Positions 1 through 8,665 of a DNA stretch of 64,000 nt are shown in pieces. The notes beneath the pieces are model-generated. The model saw nothing but the letters and a program-made list of their open reading frames with translations, ran no database searches and had not been told where the DNA came from. The DNA is from Acidimicrobiales bacterium (GTDB lineage Bacteria; Actinomycetota; Acidimicrobiia; Acidimicrobiales; MedAcidi-G1). The stretch spans positions 1-64,000 of the forward strand of contig JAAZZG010000007.1 of the NCBI GenBank assembly GCA_014237715.1. The letters are read 5' to 3'. Position numbers and translations under genes: made by a program. The first letter of the stretch is position 1; each line of letters begins with the position of its first letter.

Positions 1-1
1 G

Positions 2-706
2 AGACAGGCCCGCAAGGTTGTGATCACCAAGGACGAGACGACCATCGTCGACGGAGCCGGCGATTCTGGCGACGTCGAAGGTCGCATTGGTCAGATCAAG
101 CGTGAGGTCGAAGAGACCGATTCCGACTGGGACCGCGAGAAGCTCCAGGAGCGACTGGCCAAGCTGGCCGGCGGCGTGGCCGTTGTCCAGGTCGGTGCAG
201 CCACTGAGGTGGAGCTCAAGGAGAAGAAGCACCGCATCGAGGACGCCCTGTCGGCGACCCGTGCGGCCATCGAGGAGGGTGTGGTTGCCGGTGGCGGCAC
301 CGCTCTGCTGCGGGCGCGTGCTTCGGTTTCCACGGCCATGGAGGGCCTCGAGGGTGATGAGGCGACCGGTGCCCGCATCGTGCACGCTGCCCTCGACGCT
401 CCGGCCCGGCTCATCGCCGACAACGCCGGCCTTGAGGGTGCGGTCATGGTCCGTGAGGTCGAGCAGGCCTCCGGTTCGACCGGCCTCAACGCGGTGACCG
501 GCGAGTTGGTCGATCTGGTGGAAGCCGGCGTCATCGACCCGGCCAAGGTGACCCGTGCGGCGCTGCAGAACGCGGCGTCCATCGCGGCTCTGCTGCTGAC
601 CACCGAGGCGCTCGTGGCCGACAAGCCCGAGCCCGAGGGGGCAATGCCTCCTGGTGGCGGCATGGACCCCATGGGGGGTATGGGTGGCATGGGCGGCATG
701 ATGTAG
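2..706 (+). CDS. groEL: Chaperonin GroEL, C-terminal part (5' end outside window)
   Basis: C-terminal 234 residues of a 60-kDa chaperonin, the ATP-driven folding ring of the cytosol. The reading frame is open from base 2, so the gene starts before the window. The stretch covers the end of the apical domain and the equatorial domain; the '[13 protein letters not shown]' and '[18 protein letters not shown]' segments are classic GroEL signatures. The protein ends in a Gly-Gly-Met repeat tail, as in most GroELs. A second, complete groEL lies at 35539; the two share long identical stretches in this region but have different tails (GGM repeat here, 'GGGMPDMDF' there). Whether a groES precedes this copy cannot be seen. 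A strong hairpin follows the stop codon. Confidence 0.97.
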   Translation, partial: RQARKVVITKDETTIVDGAGDSGDVEGRIGQIKREVEETDSDWDREKLQERLAKLAGGVAVVQVGAATEVELKEKKHRIEDALSATRAAIEEGVVAGGGTALLRARASVSTAMEGLEGDEATGARIVHAALDAPARLIADNAGLEGAVMVREVEQASGSTGLNAVTGELVDLVEAGVIDPAKVTRAALQNAASIAALLLTTEALVADKPEPEGAMPPGGGMDPMGGMGGMGGMM

Positions 707-746
707 GGATCCCTCGGGATCGTCTTCCGGCCTTGGCCGGGGGTAC

Positions 747-782
747 GGAAGCCGGGCCCACGGGCCCGGCTTCCGCCGTTTT
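747..782 (+). terminator. Rho-independent-like terminator after groEL
   Basis: A perfect 13-bp inverted repeat (GGAAGCCGGGCCC and its complement, 747-759 and 762-774) with a 2-nt spacer is followed by GCCGTTTTA. It lies 40 bases after the groEL stop and before the next start. Confidence 0.75.
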
Positions 783-831
783 ACACCCGCTTCCTGCCCG
801 TCCCGCTGACTGGCGGGTCGGGTGCCGCCGG

Positions 832-837
832 TACCGT
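832..837 (+). promoter_or_regulatory. -10 hexamer TACCGT, probable leaderless promoter
   Basis: TACCGT sits 7 nt before the ATG at 845. No Shine-Dalgarno sequence is present, so transcription would begin at or next to the start codon. There is no clear -35 box. Confidence 0.4.
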
Positions 838-844
838 GGCAACC

Positions 845-1177
845 ATGTCCGACCCCGTGGTTCCCGACGATTCAACGGTGCCTGACCACCGGCCCGCCCC
901 CGATTCCGCCAAGTTGGCCGGCCAGTTTGCGGAGTGGATCCGGGGTGAGACCCTGGTGGGTCGAATGCTGGCCAACCTCAAGACGGGTCGCCTCCCCGAG
1001 GTACTGGCCGCCGCAGCCTTGGCTGCTGAGGACGATGGCCCCCGAGCCGAGCTGGTCGCCGCCCTATCCGTGCACTGGAATGGCTGGGAGCGTGGCTCCA
1101 TTGTCCCCCTCGAGGTAGCCGAAGGCCTCCGCGACGCGGGGCTCGAGGCGTTCCTGGCCGACCCGATCGAGCAGTGA
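845..1177 (+). CDS. Uncharacterised 110-aa protein
   Basis: Small acidic soluble protein with no recognisable domain. It has no signal peptide or membrane segment. The central part (residues about 30-65) is Ala/Leu-rich and probably helical. The ATG at 845 was chosen over an in-frame GTG at 836 because a -10-like hexamer lies 7 nt before it and the GTG falls inside that hexamer. The stop overlaps the GTG start of the following NUDIX gene by 4 bases (GTGA), so the two are translationally coupled. Function unknown. Confidence 0.6.
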   Translation: MSDPVVPDDSTVPDHRPAPDSAKLAGQFAEWIRGETLVGRMLANLKTGRLPEVLAAAALAAEDDGPRAELVAALSVHWNGWERGSIVPLEVAEGLRDAGLEAFLADPIEQ

Positions 1178-1893
1178 CCGCCGTCGTGCGGCCCACCGGA
1201 TTGGGTGGACCCCAAGAGATCCCCCGGCCTGATGGTTGGCGCCCGGGCCAGGCGCCGCCGTGGGGCGCGCTGGTCGACCGGAACCTCACCCTCGGCCACC
1301 TGGTTGCCGTGTTTGCCGGCCGTAAACCCGGCGGCATCCGGGGGCGACCCCGCGGCGACGAAAGCGAAGCCGGCGTGCTGGTCGCCCTCTACGACGACCC
1401 CGAGGGTGGTGGACCCCACGTGGTGCTGACCCGACGGTCGCCCCACCTAGCCAGCCACACCCACGAGGTCTCGTTCCCCGGTGGCCGCCACGATCCGTCC
1501 GACCCGGACCTCTGGGCCACCGCCCTGCGCGAGGCCGAGGAGGAGATCGGGCTGGATCCGTCGTCGGTCCGACTGGTCGGTCGTCTCGACCCACTGGTCA
1601 CCGTGGGCAGCCGGAGCCTCATCCACCCGTTCGTGGCCGTCCTCGACGGCCGTCCCGACCTGGTGGCCAACCCCGATGAGGTGGAGGCCATCCTCCACGT
1701 GCCGCTGGCCGAGCTGCTGCTGGACGAGGTGTACCGCGAGGAGGAGTGGTCCACCCACGGTGATCCGTGGATCATCACGTTCTTCGAGCTGGTCGGCGAC
1801 ACGGTATGGGGCGCCACGGCAGCCATGCTGCGCCAGCTGCTGGCGCTCGCCCTCGGCGTTGACGACCACCGCAACTACCGTGCCGACTCGTGA
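1174..1893 (+). CDS. NUDIX hydrolase, CoA diphosphatase-like (NudL/YeaB type)
   Basis: A 239-aa NUDIX protein. Around residues 100-130 it has the UPF0035-type arrangement: 'SFPGGRHDPSD', then 'TALREAEEEIGL', which contains the catalytic REXXEE glutamates. In the family this arrangement marks enzymes that cleave the diphosphate of coenzyme A and its thioesters to 4'-phosphopantetheine and 3',5'-ADP, a housekeeping role in CoA turnover. The N-terminal 60 residues are Pro/Arg-rich and look poorly ordered. The GTG start overlaps the stop of the preceding gene. The family is clear; the exact substrate is inferred. Confidence 0.82.
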   Translation: MTAVVRPTGLGGPQEIPRPDGWRPGQAPPWGALVDRNLTLGHLVAVFAGRKPGGIRGRPRGDESEAGVLVALYDDPEGGGPHVVLTRRSPHLASHTHEVSFPGGRHDPSDPDLWATALREAEEEIGLDPSSVRLVGRLDPLVTVGSRSLIHPFVAVLDGRPDLVANPDEVEAILHVPLAELLLDEVYREEEWSTHGDPWIITFFELVGDTVWGATAAMLRQLLALALGVDDHRNYRADS

Positions 1894-1917
1894 GGCCCGA
1901 GTTGAGAGGAATCAGCG

Positions 1918-3381
1918 ATGACTGACCTGCCTTCTGATCGACCTTCTGAGCAACCGACGGGCCCCGAGCACATGACACCCGACGAGTTCCGAGAGGCCGG
2001 ACGGGCTGCAATCGACTGGCTGGCCGACTTCCTGGCCGACCACCGCGACGGCGGACACGCCCGACCGATCGTGCCCGACGTGGCTCCCGGCGACGTCTAC
2101 CGTTCACTGCCTTCGTCGCCGCCCGCGGTCGGCGAACCGTTCACCGAACTGCTGACCGACGTGGACCGTCTCATCGTCCCGGCCACCACCCAGTGGCAGC
2201 ACCCCGGTTTCTACGGCTTCTTCCCGGCCGACTCGTCGCCGCCATCCATCCTGGGCGAGCTGATCTCAGCCGGCCTGGGGGTTCAGGGAATGATGTGGTC
2301 GACCAGCCCGGCCTGCACGGAACTGGAGACCCTCGTCCTGGATTGGCTGGTCGAGGCCTGCGGGCTTCCCGACCGGTTCCGCTCCGACGGTCCGGGCGGC
2401 GGCGTCATCCAGGACTCGGCCTCGTCAGCGTCGCTGTGCGCCGTGCTGGCCGCCCGTGACCGGTCCGGCGGCGCCGCCCAGCTGCCACGTCTGCGGGTCT
2501 ACACGTCAGCCCAAGCCCACTCCTCGATTGAGAAGGACATCCTGGTTGCCGGCTTCGCCCGTGAGCAGTTGCGGGTCGTGCCCACCGACGTCGGGTTCGC
2601 CATGGATGCCGATGCGTTGGCCGCCATGGTTGCCGCCGACGAGGCCGAAGGCCTCGTGCCGTGCCTCATCGCCGCCACGGTAGGTACCACGTCGTCGGGC
2701 GCCGTCGACCCGGTGACCAGCATCTGCGACGTGGCTGGGCCCGTCGGGGCGTGGGTGCACGTGGATGCCGCGTGGGCCGGTTCGGCCACCGTGTGCCCCG
2801 AGTACCGCCACCTATTGGACGGCCTGGACCGGGTCGACAGCTACTGCTTCAACCCCCACAAGTGGCTGCTCACCAACTTCGACTGCTCAGCGTTCTTTGT
2901 GGCCGACTCGGGTCCGCTGCTGGATTCGTTGTCCATCGTCCCCGAGTACCTCCGCAACGCGGCCAGCGATGCCGGCGAGGTAATCGACTACCGGGACTGG
3001 CAGGTGCCCCTCGGGCGCCGCTTCCGGTCCCTCAAGCTCTGGTTCGTGCTGCGCTCCTACGGGACGGACGGCCTGCGAGCCCACATCCGGGCCCACGTGG
3101 CGGCCACGACCGATCTGGCCGACCGGGTGGCGTCCAACCCAAGCCTGGAGATGGCAGCGCCCCTGTCGTTGGGTCTGGTTTGCTTCCGCCACGTGGACGG
3201 CGACGAGGCCTCCGAGCGCCTGCTGGCCACCGTCAACGCCTCGGGCCGGGCCTTCCTCACCCACACCCGCCTCGACGACCGGTATGCGCTGAGGGTCGCG
3301 GTGGGTGGTACCTGGACGACCGCCGAGCACGTCACCGAACTGGCCGACCTCCTCGACGCCCTGGTTCTCGACGGCCCCTGA
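1918..3381 (+). CDS. Pyridoxal-phosphate-dependent decarboxylase, aromatic amino acid decarboxylase family
   Basis: A 487-aa group II PLP decarboxylase (DDC/TDC/GAD superfamily). The PLP Schiff-base lysine is Lys315 in 'NPHKWLLTNFDCSAFF', preceded by 'WVHVDAAWAGS' with the cofactor-nitrogen Asp. The N-terminal 'FYGFFPADSSPPSILGEL' segment resembles aromatic L-amino acid decarboxylases, so the product would be an aryl-ethylamine such as tyramine, tryptamine or phenethylamine and CO2. The substrate cannot be fixed from sequence. The ATG at 1918 follows GAGAGGA with 7-nt spacing. It lies 24 nt after the NUDIX gene on the same strand, so cotranscription is possible. Confidence 0.87.
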   Translation: MTDLPSDRPSEQPTGPEHMTPDEFREAGRAAIDWLADFLADHRDGGHARPIVPDVAPGDVYRSLPSSPPAVGEPFTELLTDVDRLIVPATTQWQHPGFYGFFPADSSPPSILGELISAGLGVQGMMWSTSPACTELETLVLDWLVEACGLPDRFRSDGPGGGVIQDSASSASLCAVLAARDRSGGAAQLPRLRVYTSAQAHSSIEKDILVAGFAREQLRVVPTDVGFAMDADALAAMVAADEAEGLVPCLIAATVGTTSSGAVDPVTSICDVAGPVGAWVHVDAAWAGSATVCPEYRHLLDGLDRVDSYCFNPHKWLLTNFDCSAFFVADSGPLLDSLSIVPEYLRNAASDAGEVIDYRDWQVPLGRRFRSLKLWFVLRSYGTDGLRAHIRAHVAATTDLADRVASNPSLEMAAPLSLGLVCFRHVDGDEASERLLATVNASGRAFLTHTRLDDRYALRVAVGGTWTTAEHVTELADLLDALVLDGP

Positions 3382-3468
3382 TCGAGGCCGATGGTCCGGG
3401 TCGAGGCTGTGCCTGACGAACCCGGAAACAGTGGCCCCTTCTCGCCGTTCGCGTCGGACGCGCGTGAC

Positions 3469-3474
3469 TAGAAT
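3469..3474 (+). promoter_or_regulatory. -10 hexamer TAGAAT, candidate guaB3-guaA promoter
   Basis: TAGAAT in the 174-nt gap before guaB3 would give a 5' leader of roughly 75 nt. The -35 region is not recognisable. guaB3 itself has a GGGAG sequence before its ATG. Confidence 0.35.
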
Positions 3475-3555
3475 CGACCCTTTCCGGGGGCCGCCACAGA
3501 GGACTTCCGGCCGGAGACGGTGACCTTCGGGCACCGACAGGGAGCTGCAGCAACC

Positions 3556-4719
3556 ATGGCCGAGATCGAGATCGGGATGGGAAAGAGCGGTCGACGGGCC
3601 TATGGGTTCGACGACATTGCCATCGTCCCCAGCCGTCGGACTCGCGACCCCGAAGACGTCGACATTTCCTGGCAGATCGACGCCTACCGCTTCGACCTGC
3701 CCCTCATGGGTTCGGCCATGGACGGTGTCATCAGCCCGGCCACGGCCATCGAGATCGGCCGACTCGGCGGCGTTGGCGTGCTCAACCTTGAGGGCCTCTG
3801 GACCCGCTACGAGGACGCCGACTCCATCCTCGCCGAGATCGCCGAACAGCCCGTCGAGAAGGCCACCAAGAGGATGCAGGAGCTGTACCAGCAGCCCATC
3901 ATCCCTGGTCTGGTAACCGACCGGATCCGCGAGATCAACGCCGCCGGTGTGGTGTCGTGCGCCTCGGTCACCCCGCAGCGCACCTACGGGATGATCGAGA
4001 ACATTCTCGCTGGCGAACTGGACATGCTGGTCATCCAAGGCACCGTCGTGTCGGCCGAACACGTGTCGACCACCGTCGAGCCGTTGAACCTCAAGACGTT
4101 CATCCGCCAGTTGGACATTCCGGTCATCGTCGGCGGCTGTGCCACCAACAAGGCGGCCCTCCACCTGATGCGTACCGGTGCGGCTGGTGTGCTGGTCGGC
4201 GTGGGCCCCGGCCACGCCTGCACCACCCGCGGTGTGCTGGGCCTCGGCGTCCCACAGGCCACGGCCATTGCCGACGTCCGTGCGGCCCGCATGCGTCACC
4301 TTGACGAGACCGGCGTTTACTGCCACGTCATTGCCGATGGCGGCATGGCCACCGGTGGCGACATCTCCAAGGCCATCGTGTGTGGTGCCGACGCCGTGAT
4401 GATCGGCTCGCCACTGGCTGCCGCTTCTGAAGCACCAGGCCGCGGCTACCACTGGGGCATGGCCACCTTCCACCCGACGCTGCCCCGCGGCGCCCGGGTC
4501 CAGACCGTGACGAGAGGCTCTCTCGAGGAGATTCTCCTCGGCCCGGCCAACGAGAACGACGGCAAGTTGAACCTGTTCGGCGGGCTCCGCACCTCGATGG
4601 CTACCTGTGGTTACCTCGACGTCAAGGAGTTCCAGAAGGCCGAGGTCATGGTCGCCCCGGCGCTGATGACCGAGGGCAAGTCGCTTCAGAAGTCCCAGGG
4701 CGTGGGGATGGGCCACTAG
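3556..4719 (+). CDS. guaB3: GuaB3-family IMP dehydrogenase-related protein
   Basis: A 387-aa IMPDH/GMP-reductase-fold (TIM barrel) protein of the actinobacterial GuaB3 type, which lacks the CBS domains of true GuaB. The N-terminus 'RRAYGFDDIAIVPSRRTRDP' is diagnostic. The active-site loop 'GPGHACTTR' carries the catalytic cysteine (Cys222), and the phosphate-binding 'IADGGMATGGD' is present. By family it acts on purine nucleotides around IMP/XMP/GMP, but GuaB3 enzymes are less well characterised than GuaB. The ATG at 3556 matches the family start and has GGGAG upstream; an upstream in-frame start at 3520 would add 12 atypical residues. guaA follows 51 nt later, consistent with a purine operon. 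Confidence 0.92.
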   Translation: MAEIEIGMGKSGRRAYGFDDIAIVPSRRTRDPEDVDISWQIDAYRFDLPLMGSAMDGVISPATAIEIGRLGGVGVLNLEGLWTRYEDADSILAEIAEQPVEKATKRMQELYQQPIIPGLVTDRIREINAAGVVSCASVTPQRTYGMIENILAGELDMLVIQGTVVSAEHVSTTVEPLNLKTFIRQLDIPVIVGGCATNKAALHLMRTGAAGVLVGVGPGHACTTRGVLGLGVPQATAIADVRAARMRHLDETGVYCHVIADGGMATGGDISKAIVCGADAVMIGSPLAAASEAPGRGYHWGMATFHPTLPRGARVQTVTRGSLEEILLGPANENDGKLNLFGGLRTSMATCGYLDVKEFQKAEVMVAPALMTEGKSLQKSQGVGMGH

Positions 4720-4770
4720 GCCTACGGCCCGGCTCCTCCGAACAACGCAACCGGATCGACCCACCACTTC

Positions 4771-6333
4771 ATGGCTGAGACCCCCGGTGGGAGCGCACGT
4801 GCTACCGACCGCATCCTGGTTGTCGACTTCGGTGCCCAGTACGCCCAGCTCATTGCCCGAAGGGTTCGTGAGACAGATGTCTTCAGTGAGATCGTCCCTC
4901 ACGACCTGACGGCGGCCGAGTTCGCCGAGCGGGCACCCACCGGGATCATCTTCAGCGGTGGCCCGGCCTCGGTTCACGTCGAAGGCGCCCCTCGGATCGA
5001 TCCCGGCGTCTACGACCTCGGTGTGCCCATCCTGGGCATCTGCTACGGCGCCCAGCTCATTGCCCACCAGCGGGGCGGCACGGTGGGTCGCAACGAACGC
5101 GGCGAGTACGGCCGCACCGACCTGACCGTCACCGACACCGGTGTGCTCCTGGGCGACGCCGGCACCGGCAGCCACCCGGTCTGGATGAGCCACTTCGACG
5201 CCATCACCGACGCGCCGGGCGGCGCCACGGTGACCGCCTCGTCGCCCGACGCCCCGGTAGCCGCCTTCGAGGCCCCCGACGACGGGTTGTACGCCGTCCA
5301 GTTCCACCCCGAGGTCCACCACACGCCGTGTGGCCAGGACCTGCTCACCCGCTTCGTCCGCGACGTCTGCGGGTGCGCCGGCGACTGGACGATGGCCTCG
5401 GTCATCGACTCGTCGGTGGACGCCATCCAAGAACAGGTTGGCACCGGACGGGCCATCTGCGGACTGTCCGGCGGGGTTGACTCGGCGGTCGCCGCGGCAC
5501 TCGTGCACAAGGCCATCGGGTCCCAGCTGACCTGCGTGTTCGTCGATACCGGCCTCATGCGGGCCGGCGAGGGCGAACAGGTCGTGGAGACCTTCCAGAA
5601 GACCCAGGGCATCGAACTCATCCACGTGCGGGCCGCCGACCGGTTCTTCGACAAGTTGGCCGGGGTCACCGACCCGGAGGACAAGCGCAAGGTCATCGGC
5701 GAACTGTTCATTCGGATCTTCGAGGACGCCTCGAGCGGCATCACCGATGCGAAGTTCCTCGTCCAGGGCACGCTCTACCCGGACGTCATCGAATCGGGCA
5801 CCAAGGACGCAGCCAAGATCAAGAGCCACCACAACGTGGGCGGCCTGCCCGACGACATGGACTTCGCCCTCGTCGAACCGCTCCGCAACCTATTCAAGGA
5901 CGAGGTGCGAGCTGTCGGTTCCGAGTTGGGCCTGCCCGACGAGATCGTGTGGCGCCAGCCGTTTCCCGGCCCCGGCCTGGGTGTTCGCATTATCGGCGAG
6001 GTCACACCGGAAACCACGGCCATCCTGCAGGCCGCCGACCTCATCGTCCGTGAGGAGATTCGTGAGGCTGGCCTGGAACGCGAGATCTGGCAGGCCTTCG
6101 CCATCCTGCCCGACATCCGGTCTGTAGGCGTCATGGGCGACGAGCGCACCTACGCCAAACCGATCATCATCCGGGCGGTCACCAGCGAGGACGCCATGAC
6201 GGCCGACTGGGCCCGACTGCCCCATGACCTACTCGAGAAGATGTCCAGCCGCATCATCAACGAGGTCGACGGCGTCAACCGGGTGGCCTACGACATCACG
6301 TCCAAACCGCCCGGCACCATCGAGTGGGAGTGA
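4771..6333 (+). CDS. guaA: GMP synthase (glutamine-hydrolysing)
   Basis: A 520-aa cytosolic enzyme that converts XMP + ATP + glutamine to GMP. The class I glutamine amidotransferase domain (residues about 12-205) has nucleophile Cys91 in 'GICYGAQ' and the His/Glu pair in 'FHPEVHH'. The ATP pyrophosphatase domain has the PP-loop 'SGGVDSAV' at about 233. The C-terminal dimerisation domain ends in the usual 'PPGTIEWE'. Length and ending are normal. It lies directly after guaB3. The next gene starts inside its stop codon. Confidence 0.97.
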   Translation: MAETPGGSARATDRILVVDFGAQYAQLIARRVRETDVFSEIVPHDLTAAEFAERAPTGIIFSGGPASVHVEGAPRIDPGVYDLGVPILGICYGAQLIAHQRGGTVGRNERGEYGRTDLTVTDTGVLLGDAGTGSHPVWMSHFDAITDAPGGATVTASSPDAPVAAFEAPDDGLYAVQFHPEVHHTPCGQDLLTRFVRDVCGCAGDWTMASVIDSSVDAIQEQVGTGRAICGLSGGVDSAVAAALVHKAIGSQLTCVFVDTGLMRAGEGEQVVETFQKTQGIELIHVRAADRFFDKLAGVTDPEDKRKVIGELFIRIFEDASSGITDAKFLVQGTLYPDVIESGTKDAAKIKSHHNVGGLPDDMDFALVEPLRNLFKDEVRAVGSELGLPDEIVWRQPFPGPGLGVRIIGEVTPETTAILQAADLIVREEIREAGLEREIWQAFAILPDIRSVGVMGDERTYAKPIIIRAVTSEDAMTADWARLPHDLLEKMSSRIINEVDGVNRVAYDITSKPPGTIEWE

Positions 6334-6920
6334 GCCCGGGCCCGCTAACCGACGGCGAACGCACCGACACCGTCGCCGCCTACACCTCGGCGTGCGCCTT
6401 CTTCGGACAATGCCTCGCCGAGGTCACAGAACTGGACTGGACGGCCGAGACCGGGTGCCCCGACTGGGACGTCCGCACGCTGGTCGCCCACGTGGTCACC
6501 GGCGAGGCGCTGGTCACACGGGTGCTCCGCGACGGTGGAGCATGGGAGTCCCAAGCCGACCCGTCGATCCTGGGGCTCAACCCCATGGCCGCCTGGCGGG
6601 GCACGGTGCTGGCCGCCATCGATTCGGCCTCGGTCGACGGTGTGCTCGACGCCATGCACCCCCACGCGGTGGGCGAGCTGCCCGGCGGGGTCATCATCGG
6701 CTTCCGGGTGACCGAGAACCTCGTCCACGGTTGGGACCTGGCCCGGGCGTGCGGCACCGATATCGCCCTGCCCGAGACCCTGGCCGAACGTTGCCTCGAC
6801 TTCTGGATGCCGTTGGCAGGTTCAGACGCGCTCTCGGGCCACTTCGGTCCGACGGTCATGCCGCCCGACGGTGCATCGGCGGGTGTCCGACTCCTGTCGC
6901 TGCTCGGCCGGACGGCATGA
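6330..6920 (+). CDS. Maleylpyruvate-isomerase-like / TIGR03086-type protein
   Basis: A 196-aa protein of the MDMPI_N/DinB-like superfamily. The signature '[16 protein letters not shown]' near residues 30-50 and the conserved '[14 protein letters not shown]' near 125-140 place it with actinobacterial TIGR03083/03086 proteins. The superfamily includes mycothiol-dependent maleylpyruvate isomerase and uses three metal-binding His residues, but most members have no known substrate. The GTG at 6330 overlaps the guaA stop (GTGA); another in-frame GTG at 6324 is possible. No membrane segments. Role unknown; its position suggests cotranscription with guaA. Confidence 0.72.
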   Translation: MSPGPLTDGERTDTVAAYTSACAFFGQCLAEVTELDWTAETGCPDWDVRTLVAHVVTGEALVTRVLRDGGAWESQADPSILGLNPMAAWRGTVLAAIDSASVDGVLDAMHPHAVGELPGGVIIGFRVTENLVHGWDLARACGTDIALPETLAERCLDFWMPLAGSDALSGHFGPTVMPPDGASAGVRLLSLLGRTA

Positions 6921-6927
6921 TCTGACG

Positions 6928-7755
6928 GTGACCGGGAAACCAACCCAGACGGACCACGAGTACTCCGACGAGCCGTTCTACGCCGAGCGGGACGGCCTAC
7001 TCATTCCCGGTCGGCTGACCGGCGGCCCGTGGGATCCGACGATCCAGCATGGCGGGCCGATCTCGGGGGTCCTGGCCCACCTGGTCGAGACGGTGCCCGC
7101 CCCGTCGCCCATGCGCACGGCCCGCCACACCGTGGACCTGATGCGCGGCGCGCCCTTGACGCCGCTGCGCCCCGAGGTCGAGGTACTGCGGTCGGGCCGT
7201 CGCATCCAGGTCGTGCGGGCCTCGTTGTTCGATGGCGAGGATCGGGAGGTGGCCCGGGCCACGTCGCTCAGGATGCGGGTCTCGGACACGCCCAATCCCG
7301 TTGACCCGGACAAGACGGCACATCCCGACGACGAGCCCCATCCGGTGCCCGACGAGCCGGTCCTGTTGACCATGTTCGGCATCGGTCTGCCGGCCTTCCT
7401 GCAGGCCGTGGAGTTCCGCCGGACCGGGGAGTACCGCGATGGTGCACCGGGTCTGGTATGGCTACGCATGCACAACACGATGGTCGAGGGGCGCCCGACG
7501 AGTGCCTTCGTGCGTCTAGCCACGGTGGCCGACATGGCGTCTATGGCGGCTCAGTACCTCTCGCCCGAAGAATGGACCACCATCAACGCCGACCTCGCGG
7601 TCACCGCGTTCCGTGACCCGGTAGGCGACTGGGTCGGCATCCGGGGACTCCACAAGAACGACGGTGACGGCATCGGCCTGTCCGAGGCCGTGCTCTACGA
7701 CCTGGACGGTCGGGTAGGCCGGGCCACCGCTTCCATCCTCATCGAACCCCGCTGA
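6928..7755 (+). CDS. Acyl-CoA thioesterase-like hotdog protein
   Basis: A 275-aa protein resembling the double-hotdog thioesterase family (4HBT_3/TesB-like). The N-terminal half has 'PTIQHGGPISGVLAHLVE' followed by 'ARHTVDLMRGAPLTPLRPEVEVLRSGR'. The C-terminal half has 'DMASMAAQYLSPEEW' and 'LTVTAFRDPVGDWVG'-like segments, then 'DLDGRVGRATASILIEPR' at the end. By family it would hydrolyse acyl-CoA thioesters in the cytosol; the substrate is unknown. The GTG at 6928 was chosen because it lies 7 nt after the preceding stop; a start at 6871 would sit inside the previous gene. Confidence 0.68.
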   Translation: MTGKPTQTDHEYSDEPFYAERDGLLIPGRLTGGPWDPTIQHGGPISGVLAHLVETVPAPSPMRTARHTVDLMRGAPLTPLRPEVEVLRSGRRIQVVRASLFDGEDREVARATSLRMRVSDTPNPVDPDKTAHPDDEPHPVPDEPVLLTMFGIGLPAFLQAVEFRRTGEYRDGAPGLVWLRMHNTMVEGRPTSAFVRLATVADMASMAAQYLSPEEWTTINADLAVTAFRDPVGDWVGIRGLHKNDGDGIGLSEAVLYDLDGRVGRATASILIEPR

Positions 7756-7775
7756 ACTGATCCGGAGACCGATCC

Positions 7776-8618
7776 ATGACCGACGACAACCACGATCCGG
7801 AGATGGGCCCCATGCATCTCGTGACGGCGGGCAGCATGCTCTACACGCTGGTCGACCCCGAGAAGGGCTACGAGGTGGCCTACAACCGGTGGTACGAGCG
7901 CGACCACTTCTACGGCGGCTGCATGACCGGGCCGTGGTGCTTCGCCGGAAGCCGCTGGGTGGCCACCCGGGCCATGAAGGACCTGCGGTTCCCCGTTGAG
8001 GACAACTCGGTCAACAAACCGGTGGACCGGGGCTCGTACCTGGCCGTCTACTGGGTGGAGAACGGCCACCACGACGACCACTTCGCCTGGGGTGCCGACC
8101 AGGTGGTGAAGCTCTACATGGCCGGCCGGGGCTTCCAGGAGCGGCGCCACGCCCACACTGTCCTTTACAAGCACCGCTCTAACCGGTACCGCGACGCCGA
8201 TCCGGTGCCTGTCGACGTGGCCCTCGACCACCACTACGCCGCACTGGTCTCCGTGGTTGTGGAACCGGTGGTCGAGCCGCCCGATGGAACCGCCGGCGAC
8301 GACCTGTCCGCCTGGCTGGACGGCGAGGGCCTGCCCGGCCTCATGGCCGACGGGCCTGTGGCGTCGTGCGCCCAGTGGGCGGCCGTGCCCCGCGACGAGA
8401 TGACCGGAAACGCCCCCATGGATCTCGGCTCGCCACCCATCGGGCCGGACGCCACGATGCAGTTGTTCTTCGTGGAGACCGACCCGCGGGACTGCTGGGA
8501 ACGTTTCGTGGACTATGCGGCCCGCCTCGAGGCCTCTGGACTGGGCAGGGTCACGTCGGCATCACCGTTCCTGCGCACCGTGGTCGGCACCGACCGCTAC
8601 ACAGATCAACTCTGGTAG
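7776..8618 (+). CDS. Uncharacterised protein, possible tandem dimeric alpha-beta barrel (EthD-like)
   Basis: A 280-aa soluble protein, unassigned. Each half seems to carry a degenerate EthD/stress-responsive-barrel pattern. The first has 'YNRWYERDHFYGGCMTGPWC' near residue 35 (tryptophan-tyrosine-Glu-x-His, then Pro-Gly-like turn and an Arg-rich strand). The second has 'AWLDGEGLPGLMADGPV' near residue 180. It is rich in Trp, Tyr and His, which suits a small-molecule or haem-binding fold, but no catalytic residue can be named. Start ATG at 7776 has GGAG 12 nt upstream. It lies 20 nt after the thioesterase and is probably in the same operon. Confidence 0.55.
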   Translation: MTDDNHDPEMGPMHLVTAGSMLYTLVDPEKGYEVAYNRWYERDHFYGGCMTGPWCFAGSRWVATRAMKDLRFPVEDNSVNKPVDRGSYLAVYWVENGHHDDHFAWGADQVVKLYMAGRGFQERRHAHTVLYKHRSNRYRDADPVPVDVALDHHYAALVSVVVEPVVEPPDGTAGDDLSAWLDGEGLPGLMADGPVASCAQWAAVPRDEMTGNAPMDLGSPPIGPDATMQLFFVETDPRDCWERFVDYAARLEASGLGRVTSASPFLRTVVGTDRYTDQLW

Positions 8619-8640
8619 TCGGGTTCAGATAGGCGGTTTC

Positions 8641-8662
8641 TGGTGGGCGGGCCCGACCACCA
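8641..8662. terminator. Hairpin between convergent genes
   Basis: TGGTGG (8641-8646) and CCACCA (8657-8662) pair around a GGGCCC-containing loop, in the 47-nt gap between the stops of two convergent genes. There is no T-run, so terminator function in either direction is tentative. Confidence 0.3.
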
Positions 8663-8665
8663 AGA

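Noticed and set aside
2887-5832. A 981-codon open frame on the minus strand across the decarboxylase, guaB3 and guaA
   Set aside because: It lies antisense to three well-supported genes, has low-complexity Gly/Asp/Val-rich composition and no recognisable domain; long antisense frames are expected at this GC content.
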